Assembly (NCBI RefSeq): GCF_026151205.1
Contig: NC_087077.1
Coordinates: forward strand, 19,713,975-19,777,974
Length of the DNA stretch: 64,000 bases
Reading direction: 5' to 3'
From: Bolinopsis microptera
Taxonomy: Eukaryota; Ctenophora; Tentaculata; Lobata; Bolinopsidae
Part shown: one piece after another, positions 1-11,800 of the stretch
Layout of the letters: each line of letters begins with the position of its first letter
Position numbering within the stretch: the stretch's first letter is position 1
Notes under the pieces: generated by a model
Told to the model about the DNA's origin: nothing
The model's input: the letters and a program-made list of their open reading frames with translations, nothing else
Databases searched by the model: none
Made by a program: the position numbers and the translations under genes

Positions 1-623
1 AAAATGTTTTACCTTGGGTAGGTTGGCAAAAAAGGGCCAACTTTTTTGCCTCATTTGGCTCCTTTGCCCAGAAAATGATAAATTTTGGATACTTTTAAAG
101 ATATTTCTTTGATAAGTGTGTACTAGTTTTACCATCTATAACAGCTAAGTTATTTGCAGTGCCAGTGCAGTTAGACTATGTGCAGCTGAGGGGCGAACCA
201 ACTGTTTTGCCTCATCTGGGTTCAGTTGTCCGGTAGCCGATTCGGAATCAGCGTCCGAAAATACATCAACTCAAGTTGGTTTCAACTGTCGGGGCCCTTT
301 TAGAAAAACTCGAAGATCGATTGTAAAGTGGTTTAGCACGTACTACTAGTACATTATAAAAACTTTAAGATTCAGAAGCTGGAGATTCCAAATTCATAAT
401 GACAAACGCTTAAATTAAAAAAAACAAAAATACCGTCGGAGAATTCAAAGTATACACAGTATGACTGAAGGCAAAGCAATAAAATTTTTCTGAAATGATG
501 ATTTAACAAAGTTGAGTAAACCATCGTTTAGTCCCCGGAAACGCAACCAACCTTCCAACAGTGTTGGCAACTGGCCAACCTTAGCTTTGATAGATCGTGA
601 TAAAGCCACCATTTCGCGGTTAT
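1..623 (-). repeat. Dispersed repeat, inverted copy
   Basis: This stretch is the reverse complement of 39,835-40,466 with small differences. It also matches parts of 31,380-31,970 and 33,430-33,780. No coding potential is seen. It runs into the assembly gap, so its far end is unknown. Confidence 0.85.
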
Positions 624-723
624 NNNNNNNNNNNNNNNNNNNNNNNNNNNNNNNNNNNNNNNNNNNNNNNNNNNNNNNNNNNNNNNNNNNNNNNNNNNNN
701 NNNNNNNNNNNNNNNNNNNNNNN
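624..723. other. Assembly gap (100 N)
   Basis: Exactly 100 N in a row, the usual placeholder for a scaffold gap of unknown size. It sits between the dispersed repeat and the long minisatellite, so the true length of both is uncertain. Confidence 0.98.
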
Positions 724-3700
724 TTCCCTAACCCCCCCTTAATTTTTAACCTTTTAACTCTTAAACTTCCCTTAATTCCCAAACTTTCCCTTAACTTCTA
801 ATTTCCCTTAACTCCCAAACCCCACACCTCTCCCAACCTTTTACCTTCCTCTAACCTCCTCACTTCCCTAATCTCCTCTAACTCTCCTCTAACTCTCCCA
901 ACTCTCCTCAACTCTCCTCTAACTCTCCTCTAACTTTCCTCTAACTCTCCTAACATCCTCCTCTAACTCTCTAACTCTCCTCTATCTCTCCTCTAACTCT
1001 CTTCTACCTCTCCTCTAACTCTCCTCTGACTATCCTCTAACTCTCCTCTAACTCTCCTCTATCTCTCCTCTAACTCTCCTCTAACTCTCCTCTAACTCTC
1101 CTCTAACTCTCCTCTAACTCTCCTCTAACTTTCCTCTAACTCTCCTCTAACTCTCCTCTATCTCTCCTCTAACTCTCTTCTACCTCTCCTCTAACTCTCC
1201 TCTAACTCTCCTCTAACTCTCCTCTAACTCTCCTCTATCTCTCCTCTAACTCTCCTCTAACTCTCCTCTAACTCTCCTCTAACTCTCCTCTAACTCTCCT
1301 CTAACTCTCCTCTAACTTCCTCTAACTCTCCTCTAACTCTCCTCTATCTCTCCTCTAACTCTCCTCTACTCTCCTCTAACTCTCCTCTAACTCTCCTCTA
1401 ACTCTCCTCTAACTCTCCTCTAACTCTCCTCTAACTCTCCTCTAACTCTCCTCTAACTCTCCTCTAACTCTCCTCTAACTCTCCTCTAACTCTCCTCTAA
1501 CTCTCCTCTAACTCTCCTCTAACTCTCCTCTAACTCTCCTCTAACTCTCCTCTAACTCTCCTCTAACTCTCCTCTATCTCTCCTCTAACTCTCTCTACCT
1601 CTCCTCTAACTCTCCTCTGACTATCCTCTAACTCTCCTCTAACTCTCCTCTAACTCTCCTCTAACTCTCCTCTAACTCTCCTCTAACTCTCCTCTAACTC
1701 TCCTCTAACTCTCCTCTAACTCTCCTCTAACTCTCCTCTAACTCTCCTCTAACTCTCCTCTAACTCTCCTCTAACTCTCCTCTAACTCTCCTCTAACTCT
1801 CCTCTAACTCTCCTCTAACTCTCCTCTAACTCTCCTCTAACTCTCCTCTAACTCTCCTCTAACTCTCCTCTAACTCTCCTCTAACTCTCCTCTAACTCTC
1901 CTCTAACTCTCCTCTAACTCTCCTCTAACTCTCCTCTAACTCTCCTCTAACTCTCCTCTAACTCTCCTCTAACTCTCCTCTAACTCTCCTCTAACTCTCC
2001 TCTAACTCTCCTCTAACTCTCCTCTAACTCTCCTCTAACTCTCCTCTAACTCTCCTCTAACTCTCCTCTAACTCTCCTCTAACTCTCCTCTAACTCTCCT
2101 CTAACTCTCCTCTAACTCTCCTCTAACTCTCCTCTAACTCTCCTCTAACTCTCCTCTAACTCTCCTCTAACTCTCCTCTAACTCTCCTCTAACTCTCCTC
2201 TAACTCTCCTCTAACTCTCCTCTAACTCTCCTCTAACTCTCCTCTAACTCTCCTCTAACTCTCCTCTAACTCTCCTCTAACTCTCCTCTAACTCTCCTCT
2301 AACTCTCCTCTAACTCTCCTCTAACTCTCCTCTAACTCTCCTCTAACTCTCCTCTAACTCTCCTCTAACTCTCCTCTAACTCTCCTCTAACTCTCCTCTA
2401 ACTCTCCTCTAACTCTCCTCTAACTCTCCTCTAACTCTCCTCTAACTCTCCTCTATCTCTCCTCTAACTCTCTTCTACCTCTCCTCTAACTCTCCTCTAA
2501 CTCTCCTCTAACTCTCCTCTAACTCTCCTCTAACTCTCCTCTAACTCTCCTCTAACTCTCCTCTAACTCTCCTCTAACTCTCCTCTAACTCTCCTCTAAC
2601 TCTCCTCTATCTCTCCTCTAACTCTCTTCTACCTCTCCTCTAACTCTCCTCTGACTATCCTCTAACTCTCCTCTAACTCTCCTCTAACTCTCCTCTAACT
2701 CTCCTCTAACTCTCCTCTAACTCTCCTCTAACTCTCCTCTAACTCTCCTCTAACTCTCCTCTAACTCTCCTCTAACTTTCCTCTAACTCTCCTCTAACTC
2801 TCCTCTATCTCTCCTCTAACTCTCTTCTACCTCTCCTCTAACTCTCCTCTAACTCTCCTCTAACTCTCCTCTAACTCTCCTCTAACTCTCCTCTAACTCT
2901 CCTCTAACTCTCCTCTAACTCTCCTCTAACTCTCCTCTAACTCTCCTCTAACTCTCCTCTAACTCTCCTCTAACTCTCCTCTAACTCTCCTCTAACTCTC
3001 CTCTAACTCTCCTCTAACTCTCCTCTAACTCTCCTCTATCTCTCCTCTAACTCTCTCTACCTCTCCTCTAACTCTCCTCTAACTCTCCTCTAACTCTCCT
3101 CTAACTCTCCTCTAACTCTCCTCTAACTCTCCTCTAACTCTCCTCTAACTCTCCTCTAACTCTCCTCTAACTCTCCTCTAACTCTCCTCTAACTCTCCTC
3201 TAACTCTCCTCTAACTCTCCTCTAACTCTCCTCTAACTCTCCTCTAACTCTCCTCTAACTCTCCTCTAACTCTCCTCTAACTCTCCTCTAACTCTCCTCT
3301 AACTCTCCTCTAACTCTCCTCTAACTCTCCTCTAACTCTCCTCTAACTCTCCTCTAACTTCCTCTAACTCTCCTCTAACTCTCCTCTAACTCTCCTCTAA
3401 CTCTCCTCTAACTCTCCTCTAACTCTCCTCTAACTCTCCTCTAACTCTCCTCTAACTCTCCTCTAACTCTCCTCTAACTCTCCTCTAACTCTCCTCTAAC
3501 TCTCCTCTAACTCTCCTCTAACTCTCCTCTAACTCTCCTCTAACTCTCCTCTAACTCTCCTCTAACTCTCCTCTAACTCTCCTCTAACTCTCCTCTAACT
3601 CTCCTCTAACTCTCCTCTAACTCTCCTCTAACTCTCCTCTAACTCTCCTCTAACTCTCCTCTAACTCTCCTCTAACTCTCCTCTAACTCTCCTCTAACTC

Positions 3701-4488
3701 TCCTCTAACTCTCCTCTAACTCTCCTCTAACTCTCCTCTAACTCTCCTCTAACTCTCCTCTAACTCTCCTCTAACTCTCCTCTAACTCTCCTCTAACTCT
3801 CCTCTAACTCTCCTCTAACTCTCCTCTAACTCTCCTCTAACTCTCCTCTAACTCTCCTCTAACTCTCCTCTAACTCTCCTCTAACTCTCCTCTAACTCTC
3901 CTCTAACTCTCCTCTAACTCTCCTCTAACTCTCCTCTAACTCTCCTCTAACTCTCCTCTAACTCTCCTCTAACTCTCCTCTAACTCTCCTCTAACTCTCC
4001 TCTAACTCTCCTCTAACTCTCCTCTAACTCTCCTCTAACTCTCCTCTAACTCTCCTCTAACTCTCCTCTAACTCTCCTCTAACTCTCCTCTAACTCTCCT
4101 CTAACTCTCCTCTAACTCTCCTCTAACTCTCCTCTAACTCTCCTCTAACTCTCCTCTAACTCTCCTCTAACTCTCCTCTAACTCTCCTCTAACTCTCCTC
4201 TAACTCTCCTCTAACTCTCCTCTAACTCTCCTCTAACTCTCCTCTAACTCTCCTCTAACTCTCCTCTAACTCTCCTCTAACTCTCCTCTAACTCTCCTCT
4301 AACTCTCCTCTAACTCTCCTCTAACTCTCCTCTAACTCTCCTCTAACTCTCCTCTAACTCTCCTCTAACTCTCCTCTAACTCTCCTCTAACTCTCCTCTA
4401 ACTCTCCTCTAACTCTCCTCTAACTCTCCTCTAACTCTCCTCTAACTCTCCTCTAACTCTCCTCTACCTCTCCTCTAACTCTCTAACT
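724..4488. repeat. Minisatellite of 11-bp unit CTCTAACTCTC
   Basis: About 3.7 kb of an 11-bp unit (CTCTAACTCTC in one phase), roughly 330 copies. The first 150 bases are a degenerate TTAACT/CCC-rich run-in. Variant units (CTATCTCTCCT, CTTCTACCTCT, CTGACTATCCT) recur in the same order near 1,140-1,190, 2,450-2,480, 2,605-2,660 and 2,775-2,840. This suggests that blocks of several units were amplified together. One strand is almost pure pyrimidine with A. It ends 36 bases before the stop codon of the transporter gene. Confidence 0.97.
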
Positions 4489-4523
4489 GATAACTTAACA
4501 ACTATCTTATTAGACAACAACTG

Positions 4524-4823
4524 TTAATTATTGCAAATGTCTTGAGACAAACCACACGACGCCCGCCACGGGTTCAGCAATGTTATACTGGTTAAATGGA
4601 TTGCCATCACTATCTGAACTGATACCAAGAGTAAAATACCACAAATAGTGCAGCTGAGCCCGTAGGAGGAGACGTGGATGATGAAGCCACCGCAGAGAGG
4701 ACCAAGGAAGGAGCCTAGGAAGAAAGAGGAGGAGTAGATACCGCCCATGTGACAGCTGGCGACGTTCTCTGAGAGTCCCGTCCGGTGTTTGTAGTGAGCT
4801 ATCATGAGGGGCAGGGCTGCTAC
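4524..4823 (-). CDS. SLC18B1: SLC18B1-like MFS transporter, terminal exon
   Basis: This is the last exon of the transporter whose other exons lie at 29,511-30,888. Reading on the minus strand, a good acceptor (a pyrimidine-rich tract ending CAG at 4,824) opens the exon in phase 0 and the frame runs 99 codons to TAA at 4,524. The translation has the family's TM11-TM12 region: GLSENVASCHMGG, then SSSFFLGSFLGPLCGGF, then a hydrophobic helix around CGILLLVSVQIVMAIH. It joins the phase-0 donor at 29,511 without a gap in the family pattern (GSGF, then the loop, then the GxxxGGF helix). The joining intron is 24.7 kb. Family assignment is from remembered SLC18B1/VAT-like motifs and is not a search result. 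Confidence 0.7.
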   Translation of the reverse strand, partial: VAALPLMIAHYKHRTGLSENVASCHMGGIYSSSFFLGSFLGPLCGGFIIHVSSYGLSCTICGILLLVSVQIVMAIHLTSITLLNPWRASCGLSQDICNN

Positions 4824-4842
4824 CTGGGGGGAGGGGGTATTT

Positions 4843-4905
4843 GTTTGGTTGGGGGGGGGGGGGGTATTAGATTTAGTTGAGGGGGGGGGGGGGGGTATTA
4901 GATTT
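4843..4905. repeat. G-run minisatellite, left remnant
   Basis: Two units of TATTAGATTTAGTTG followed by runs of 14-15 G. This is the same unit as the array at 28,809-29,336. The two pieces were one array before the LINE inserted at ATTAGATTT. Confidence 0.9.
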
Positions 4906-7900
4906 TTCGGTCTTCCAATGGTTGTGTGAAGCGCAGGTGGCCCAAAGCGTCACCGCTGGATAGAGACCCTGGATCTGCCTGCAGCAGCCAGAACCTCGAA
5001 AAAGGGCTACCCCGTTGGTGCCCTTTTCCAGTACCACATCGAACAGCAAGATGAAGCCTCTCCACAACAAGTCCTATCCTGCTACCTCCTCGTGGTGAAG
5101 ACTGGAAACTGGATGAACAGTGGTGATCTCCAGGCTAAGGGCAGCGAAGGGCGACGGGAGGCTCACTGACCCCCGTGGATTTCAATTATTGAATCACATA
5201 ATTGTCTCCTAACTCTAAACCTCAAGAGAAGAGAGGTGCAGAGAATCAGTGACTCCCCCGGCTGTGGAGTGAACAGTAGCTAAAGAGGTATTGGCCGTTT
5301 GCCTCTGACCTTGTTTCTATGACCCAGGTAAACTGGACCACGCTCTGGTAACAGGATCGGCCCCCCATGCCTGGGGTAACGAGGTAGTCAGGGGGAAGGT
5401 TAGCCCCCGTAAAAGTGGAGCCTTGGCTCACACTCTAATCTCCCTAAGCTTTGGGACAAAAGCGTATAGTCATTTATTGGAATTGGTGAAGAAAGAAGAA
5501 ATAATACAACGACAGGACATCATCACAAAACCCACTCTTACTGATTAGTAGCAACAAGTGTTCTAGCGGAAGTTGTTACTCACGTGGCCAAGATGGATAA
5601 GTCATTTAACGCTCAAGTGGCGCCCGGCGTTAAGTAGGTGTCTCACTTTGCCTGATGTGCAGGGGACTGCGCATGAGACACCAGTTTGATGATGTCTTAT
5701 AATAACACTAGGGTTAAAGTCCCTACCACTGATTTAGATGTCGGAGGGGACCGGATTGATGACTCTCTCACCCTAAAACTCCCTAGGAGAGGGGTGACAG
5801 ATGATATGCCGGCTCCTTCACCCGGCACAAAAAATAACATAAAACAACAAAAAAAAGGATGGGGATGCATTGGTTTCTTGTAGTGAGGTAGCTCTAGTAG
5901 GAACATTTAATGTCCGAACTGCTAGAGAAGGTTACAAGCGCCTTGAACTCGTGACTCAGTTTCTGGAGAGTGGCATGGAGATCCTTGGGATCCAAGAACA
6001 TAGAATTGTCCACCAGAGCCGAACCAGATCGAAAAGTTCAATGATGGGGTTAGCTTGGTACCTGTTTCAGCATGGTGGAATGGAGCAGAGCAGCCACTGG
6101 TGGAGTGGGCTTTCTTGCTGACTAAAGAGCATACAGCGCAATCAGCCCACAATAAACCCTTTGCATCAAGAGTGGTGCTGACTATCTCTTTCAACGGAAA
6201 ATCCCAGACACACAACTATAACTGCCTAAAGTCCTACGAGGGGCAACACTATTTTAGAAGAAGCGGAGGATTTCACAACACCCTTAACATGCTATGAATG
6301 AATGTGCCAGCGCACCACCTTTGCTGATCACAGAGGAGATATTACGTCCCGGCTTGAAATGGAGAGTTGGAAGAAGATTCCCGTGGTACTTTCATACTCC
6401 GACCAATCGGAATGGATAAAGCCTACTGCTTAAGATCACTGTCCCTGGAGTGCGTTGAAATGAAATACCAATATCCGCATCAGAAATAAGGTCAACAAGA
6501 GGTGGACCTTCTTATCCGATGGTAACACTTAACAAAGGTCAGATTGACTATATCCTCATACGGCGAAGAGGAAAAACCTCATTAAAGAACATCTGAAGAT
6601 TACAACACATTTTCAGTCGTAGGGATCTGATCACAGAGTTGTAGTGTGTAAATCAAAGTTAGCTTTAGGCAAGGCACAGGCCTCCGAAAAAGTTAACTAT
6701 GATTATAGTGCCCTGAAGTCGGATTTTGGGTGAGCATCAAAAAAATTATGCAATTGAAAGTTCGAATAGATTCTCAGTCCTGGTAAAGAGAGATTGATGG
6801 GCCACTGATAGCTTACGGAAGCTTATGTTGCTATTGTGAGCGGCAAACAATAGCCCTAAGCCAAGAAGACTCACAAAAGCAGATTGACCCCTCAAAGTGA
6901 CCCAAGAGAGACAGTGCAAGGGGAGGACTGTTCTTTGCCAAGGACCAATACCACAGGGCCTTGTGAAGATGAAGAGAGAGGGAATTCTCCACTAAAAATG
7001 AATAGATAAAGGCATGCTACAAAAGGTATAGGAAGAGATCCTGAAAGGGGAAAGATCAGGAAAGTTTGATGATACTGCTTATCGTTTGTAAAGCACCAAG
7101 GAATCCTGAAGCATTTCAACGCATATTATCACATGGGGACAAATCCCACTTGGACTCGTGGAAGGGGCAGCTCAACAGAACGTCTGAGAACTGATGGAAG
7201 CACATCACTGTGTTACTTGGACATCCTCCCACAGTCCCTACAATAGTATTTCCGATCAGGAATATACACCCTCCACTGAATAAATAGGAAGGCCCGTTCA
7301 CCATAGTGAGGAACTACGTCTTGCCACAAAGCAATAGTCTAAGGCAAAGCTAATGGGTGATGATGGTATCTCACCTGAATGATGATGAAGGAGGGTGGAC
7401 CATCGATGACGTCCATCCCTGAGTTCTGCAAGCGAAGCTTTATGTGATTGACTCATGCCCGATCATTGAACTCAGTAATATATGATTCCAGTGCCAAAGA
7501 AAGGGGACCTCACAAAGACCCGACAACTACAAGAGTAAAATCACTGTACATCGATAGTCAGTAAAACTTCTGAACAAAATGTTGCCTGAACATGATGAAG
7601 GCCAAGTCTTGAGGAATTTAAAGACAACATAATGGTTTTAAGACCTGGGCGCTCTACAACAACGCACATTCCATGCTCACGAAGAATTATGTAGGTGTGC
7701 TAGGCCAAAAATCTTAAGGCCACCATGGTGTTCAATGATTTCAACAAGTGCGTTCGATAGTGTGCAAAGAGGTTATCTCAAGAAGATATTAAAAAGCATA
7801 TGGCATCCAGAAGCCATAGTGCGCTCAATTAGGTTATCTAAACGAGCACAAAGGCTAAAGTAGTTACAGCCGATGGATAACTGAAATTTATGATATCCTG

Positions 7901-8274
7901 CTGGAGTACTGCAAGAGACACTCTTGCCCCGTACTTATAACATAATCGTGAATGTACTAAATCATGACAGTGACTAAAAACGAATGAAGTACTTCGGACA
8001 CCTGGTTTAACCCTCAGGCCTGCACGGAGATAATGATTGTGTGCCGATAAGATCGCAGACGTCGAGTTTGCAGATATTTGCCCTCATCACGTATAGCCAT
8101 TGAAGTGGCAAAACAACTCCTGACAGGCTGAGAAAGCAGCACTGATGTTGGGTCCTATCCATGAGCACTAAAACTAAGTTCATCATACTTCTGAACATGA
8201 ACAGAGGAGGCGATAGTCTTAATAGCTGTTCTGGAAACCACTGTAAAAAGTGTACAGAAACTTTGTTACCTTGG
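4906..8274 (+). mobile_element. LINE A, 5' part (non-LTR retrotransposon)
   Basis: The left end follows ATTAGATTT at 4,897-4,905 and the right end of the same element precedes ATTAGATTT at 28,809-28,817, a plausible 9-bp target duplication inside the G-run minisatellite. The element without its insertions is about 3.9 kb. The first 950 bases are an apparent 5' UTR without clear coding sequence. The body carries a decayed endonuclease-reverse transcriptase gene. It is cut at 8,274 by LTR element A and resumes at 28,255. Confidence 0.75.
5886..8274 (+). pseudogene. LINE A endonuclease-RT gene, decayed 5' part
   Basis: From about 5,890 the translation opens as an APE-type endonuclease (FNVRTAREG, then MEILGIQEHR). 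Further on, scattered frames carry RT-like pieces: a GDDGISPEMMK-like stretch near 7,355 and a motif-A-like stretch with SAFDSVQRGYL near 7,745. Near 8,262 the frame reads as the conserved YLG step of RTE/CR1-like RTs and is cut there. Many frameshifts and stops separate these pieces, so it cannot make a protein. The reading resumes at 28,259 with GAWIATTERDLR, which completes the YLG-x-W-I motif and proves the two parts were one gene. Confidence 0.7.
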
Positions 8275-8876
8275 TAGTGTAATATGGAGGCTGGTTACAG
8301 CAGTTTTAGAGTAGTTTTAGCAGTTGTGTAGATTGTAATTTAGTGATTAATATGACCGTTAGTAATGAGTGTAGATTTAGGTAGTTAAGTGACCACGTGG
8401 TATCACGTGGCGCGTGTCGATAACGCATTTCTGGACACGTTAGGATTAGTTCTGGAAAAGCTCTTTAGGTGACGTGTTTAATCAAAGTGTTAACCGCTGA
8501 TCTAGAACGCCCAACGTGGCCCGTCTTGCCACAGTTAAGTTGTGATTGTGATAATATCTTTATATTCATCATTCGAACGTTATTACTCGATTCAACTGTT
8601 TTCCTTTGTTCAACTCTAGCTTAGGACCGTTTGTAGCATTTAAAACCGTTTGATTACAGTACCCCTTAGTTGATGTTGTGTAGCAATCAGAGAAATTTGG
8701 GCAATACAATAATCGGATTTCGTTTTTAATTTGAGTTCAATATTTTGTTTTGTGGTTTTTGCAGTTGTCAGTCGTAAAAACGACTGAGAGTTAGTGTTAT
8801 GTGAGAGGACTTGGAGCGGGCTTTTTACCATTGGTCCCCTCGGGAGGACTGGTCTGGTGCCACCTTATTTTAACTT
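8275..8876 (+). repeat. 5' LTR of element A
   Basis: The first 350 bases match the 3' LTR almost perfectly. From about 8,630 on, the match breaks into many single-base changes and losses, mostly toward copying the neighbouring base. The end is set by alignment to the 3' LTR. A TGGAGAACC at 8,878 is in the right place for a tRNA primer-binding site, which would start TGG. Confidence 0.85.
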
Positions 8877-8899
8877 CTGGAGAACCTGGGAAAAAAGTG

Positions 8900-11800
8900 G
8901 TACATGTCTGGACTAAGGGAAGGGAAGGGATAAAGGAATAGTGAGGTGAAAAAGGATTGGGGATCAGTTTTTGGGAGGTGAAATTGGAAATAAAGCTTGG
9001 GACACAATGAAAAAGAGCGGAGTTAAAAGAAGAAAATGGAGTTGTTTGTTTTGGGGCGAGAAGAGGAGGGTGTTTGAGCAGAGGAGAAGTTGGAGGAGAT
9101 ATGACAAGTGGAGACAGACGCAAAACTTGAGGGAGGGATTGAAGGGATCAAGAAGTAAAGTTGGAGAACCGAGCAACTTATTTAAGAAAGAGCGAGAATA
9201 TGGGATGATGATTTGAAACCCCGGAAATAAGAGAGAGAAAGGGAGTTACACGATGAAGTGTGGGGCGCCTAGTATAGGAAGAAGATGATTTTGTACATTC
9301 TTACAAGATTGAGCAAGGGGGTCCTGTTGGGGAGTAAAGGACAATTAGACTTGGGGGCTTGCAAACAGATGAAGACGATGCAAGTTTCAAAAAAGTAAAA
9401 ACATTCGGCTTTTGGGAGGAAGAGGTGACGTGAAAAATGTGCAGTGCGGTGAAACGAGGCTAATCCGCCCTGATGAAAGAATCAAGGAAAACGTTTCACA
9501 AAATGGGGCGGAAGCGTTAAGGCGTAGAGCATTCGCAAGAAAATAAGGATATGTGAGAAAGAAAACCCGAGGCTGTGGAGAGAGGGTGCAGGTTCATTGT
9601 TTGATACAGGGCGGAGAGACCCTGCATTAAAAACGGCTCCTTCAGATGAACACGGAGACAGGATTTTGATATGGGGAATCCGTTTAGCTTACAGGAGGAA
9701 ACATTCCAAGGCAGAAAGGGGGGAGGCTTGACAGGATCCAATAAATAACGGGAAATTTCCGGGCACCACTTATGGTGTTGGCAGGCAAGGTGAAAAAGAA
9801 GGGATGGAAAAAGATGTCAAATTTTGGGGAAAAAGGGCACAAGGCTGACTCGTGTTGGAAAATTTTGTGTGCCGCTGGGGGTAAAGGGGCATGTTGCCAG
9901 GGGTTTGTGGAGTAGATGAGTCCGGTTGAGCGGGTAGCAGGGGTGCGGTAGGGGGGCGAGTGGAGGTGCAGTAGAGGAGAGAGTCGCAGGCCATTGATTT
10001 TTTTAAAAATTTGGGTCGGGGTGAGGGACACATTCAGAGACTGTAACGTCAACAGGGGGCTTTGGAGAACGAGGGGGGCCCGCCCACAGTGAATGAACAC
10101 ATGGAAGAGGAGACCATTTAAAGGGGCGTGCATGGACAAAATTCTTTTCCATCAGTCGCTTAAAAATCTAGGGGAACAGAAGGAGGTAAATGGGGTGAAC
10201 GGGAAAACACATTTGGGGCTGGGAGTTGCAGGGATTGGCAGTACCTTTTTGTTGAAGCGGTCGGGTGAGTATTGTGCCCACGGGTTTTGTAGAGGACTGA
10301 GATAGGAGCAAACCGACCGTGTAACAGACTTGAAGTCATTTTTCAAGACACGATAAAAATCAGAGGGATTTAGAGAGGGAAAGTGGTGGTTGCGGAAATA
10401 AGTTTTGACACTTTCGTGGTAACTGATCTGTTAAAACAGAGTTCCTGTTTGGGATGATTTTTGAGATCGAATAGGTGACGCGGGGATTATAAAAGTCGAT
10501 GGTGCTGCATAACGGAGTGGGGTGCCGTTCACGGAGAAGCCGGAGAATGAAGCAGAATAAAAGTGAGATGTAGCAGACACAGTCATTTCCCAAAAACACG
10601 GTGAAATTTACTCAGGGAAGCTGCAGGCAAAAGGAGTAAACTTCAAGGGTTTGATTGACCACAGTACAAGCGGGGAATTGGAGAGAAGGAATCTGTTCGC
10701 TCATGAGTTGTGCACTCGTGAAGAGACTGTCCCGATGAAGTGTATTAACGCAATGTGAACCGATAAAATTCACGAACAAGATCTTTGCACGTTGAACCCT
10801 GAAAGGCGATCAAGATTTTCCCCGTGCAAAGGAGCAGGATTCACGATGTCGGAGTGAGGGAACTAAAATTGATGCCCAAGTCGGGAGCCGGGTAGCCAGG
10901 ACAAAAAGGGGGGAAAGGGGTCAGATGGTTGTTTGGAGGGGGGGTGGACGGAAAAGGGGGCAATGTTAAACACGAGAAACCAGATGAAGGAGATAATCTG
11001 GAGTTGGCGCTTCTCGCGATAAATTTTTTGAATGGGTGCTGCAATATGTTGAAGAAAAGATCAAGAAAGGAGGGGAGTCGCCCAGCTGGCATATCCTATA
11101 CCTCCCCCGTACAAACTTCACCCAGGTGGCCCGAAAAATTGAAAGGGGTAAGGGGGAAATAGCGAGCCCCAAAGGGCCCCATGACTTCAACCATCCTATA
11201 TTTTCTGGTCAAAAAAAATACAGATCCTGAATCATGGAGGTTGGTAGCAACCGGGGGTACCAAAAAAGTCTGCAGGGATGAGAAATACCCTTTTCCCCAA
11301 TTTAAATCCTTTTTAGACACTGGATCAATTCTATTTATTCAATTTCGATCTCCAAGGTTTCTGGCAGATACCATACTCTGAAGTTTCGAAAAAAGGTTAC
11401 AGCGTTCATGCACAGGGGAAGGTCTCTGTTGGGCTCGTTGAAGGGGTCACAAGAATCAGTAGGGGTTTCTCGAAGGTGATGGGGGGAAAATTTGGCAACA
11501 GTTCCGAAAAACATTGATATTCTTCATCGACGATTTTTTTCCGGTTAAAAGACTGTAATCGAACATCTCGACAGATTGGGATCCTGCGAGAGATTGTTCA
11601 AGCAAAATTGACGTTGCCCCCAAAAAAAGTAGCTACGAGGGAGAAAGAAAATTCGGGGGGTGTGCAATACGAGGAGGGAGTCAATCACAAAGGACAGGGT
11701 TAAGGATTACTTGCCTTCCCGTTCCCACCATTTGGGGAAAGGGTTTCAAGAATGTTGGGTCCCTTTTGAACACGTGGGGAAGTGGATCCAAAAAAAGCGT

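Noticed and set aside
5686..6297. Independent small genes at the start of LINE A
   Set aside because: They are pieces of the decayed LINE endonuclease frame or chance frames in its 5' UTR.
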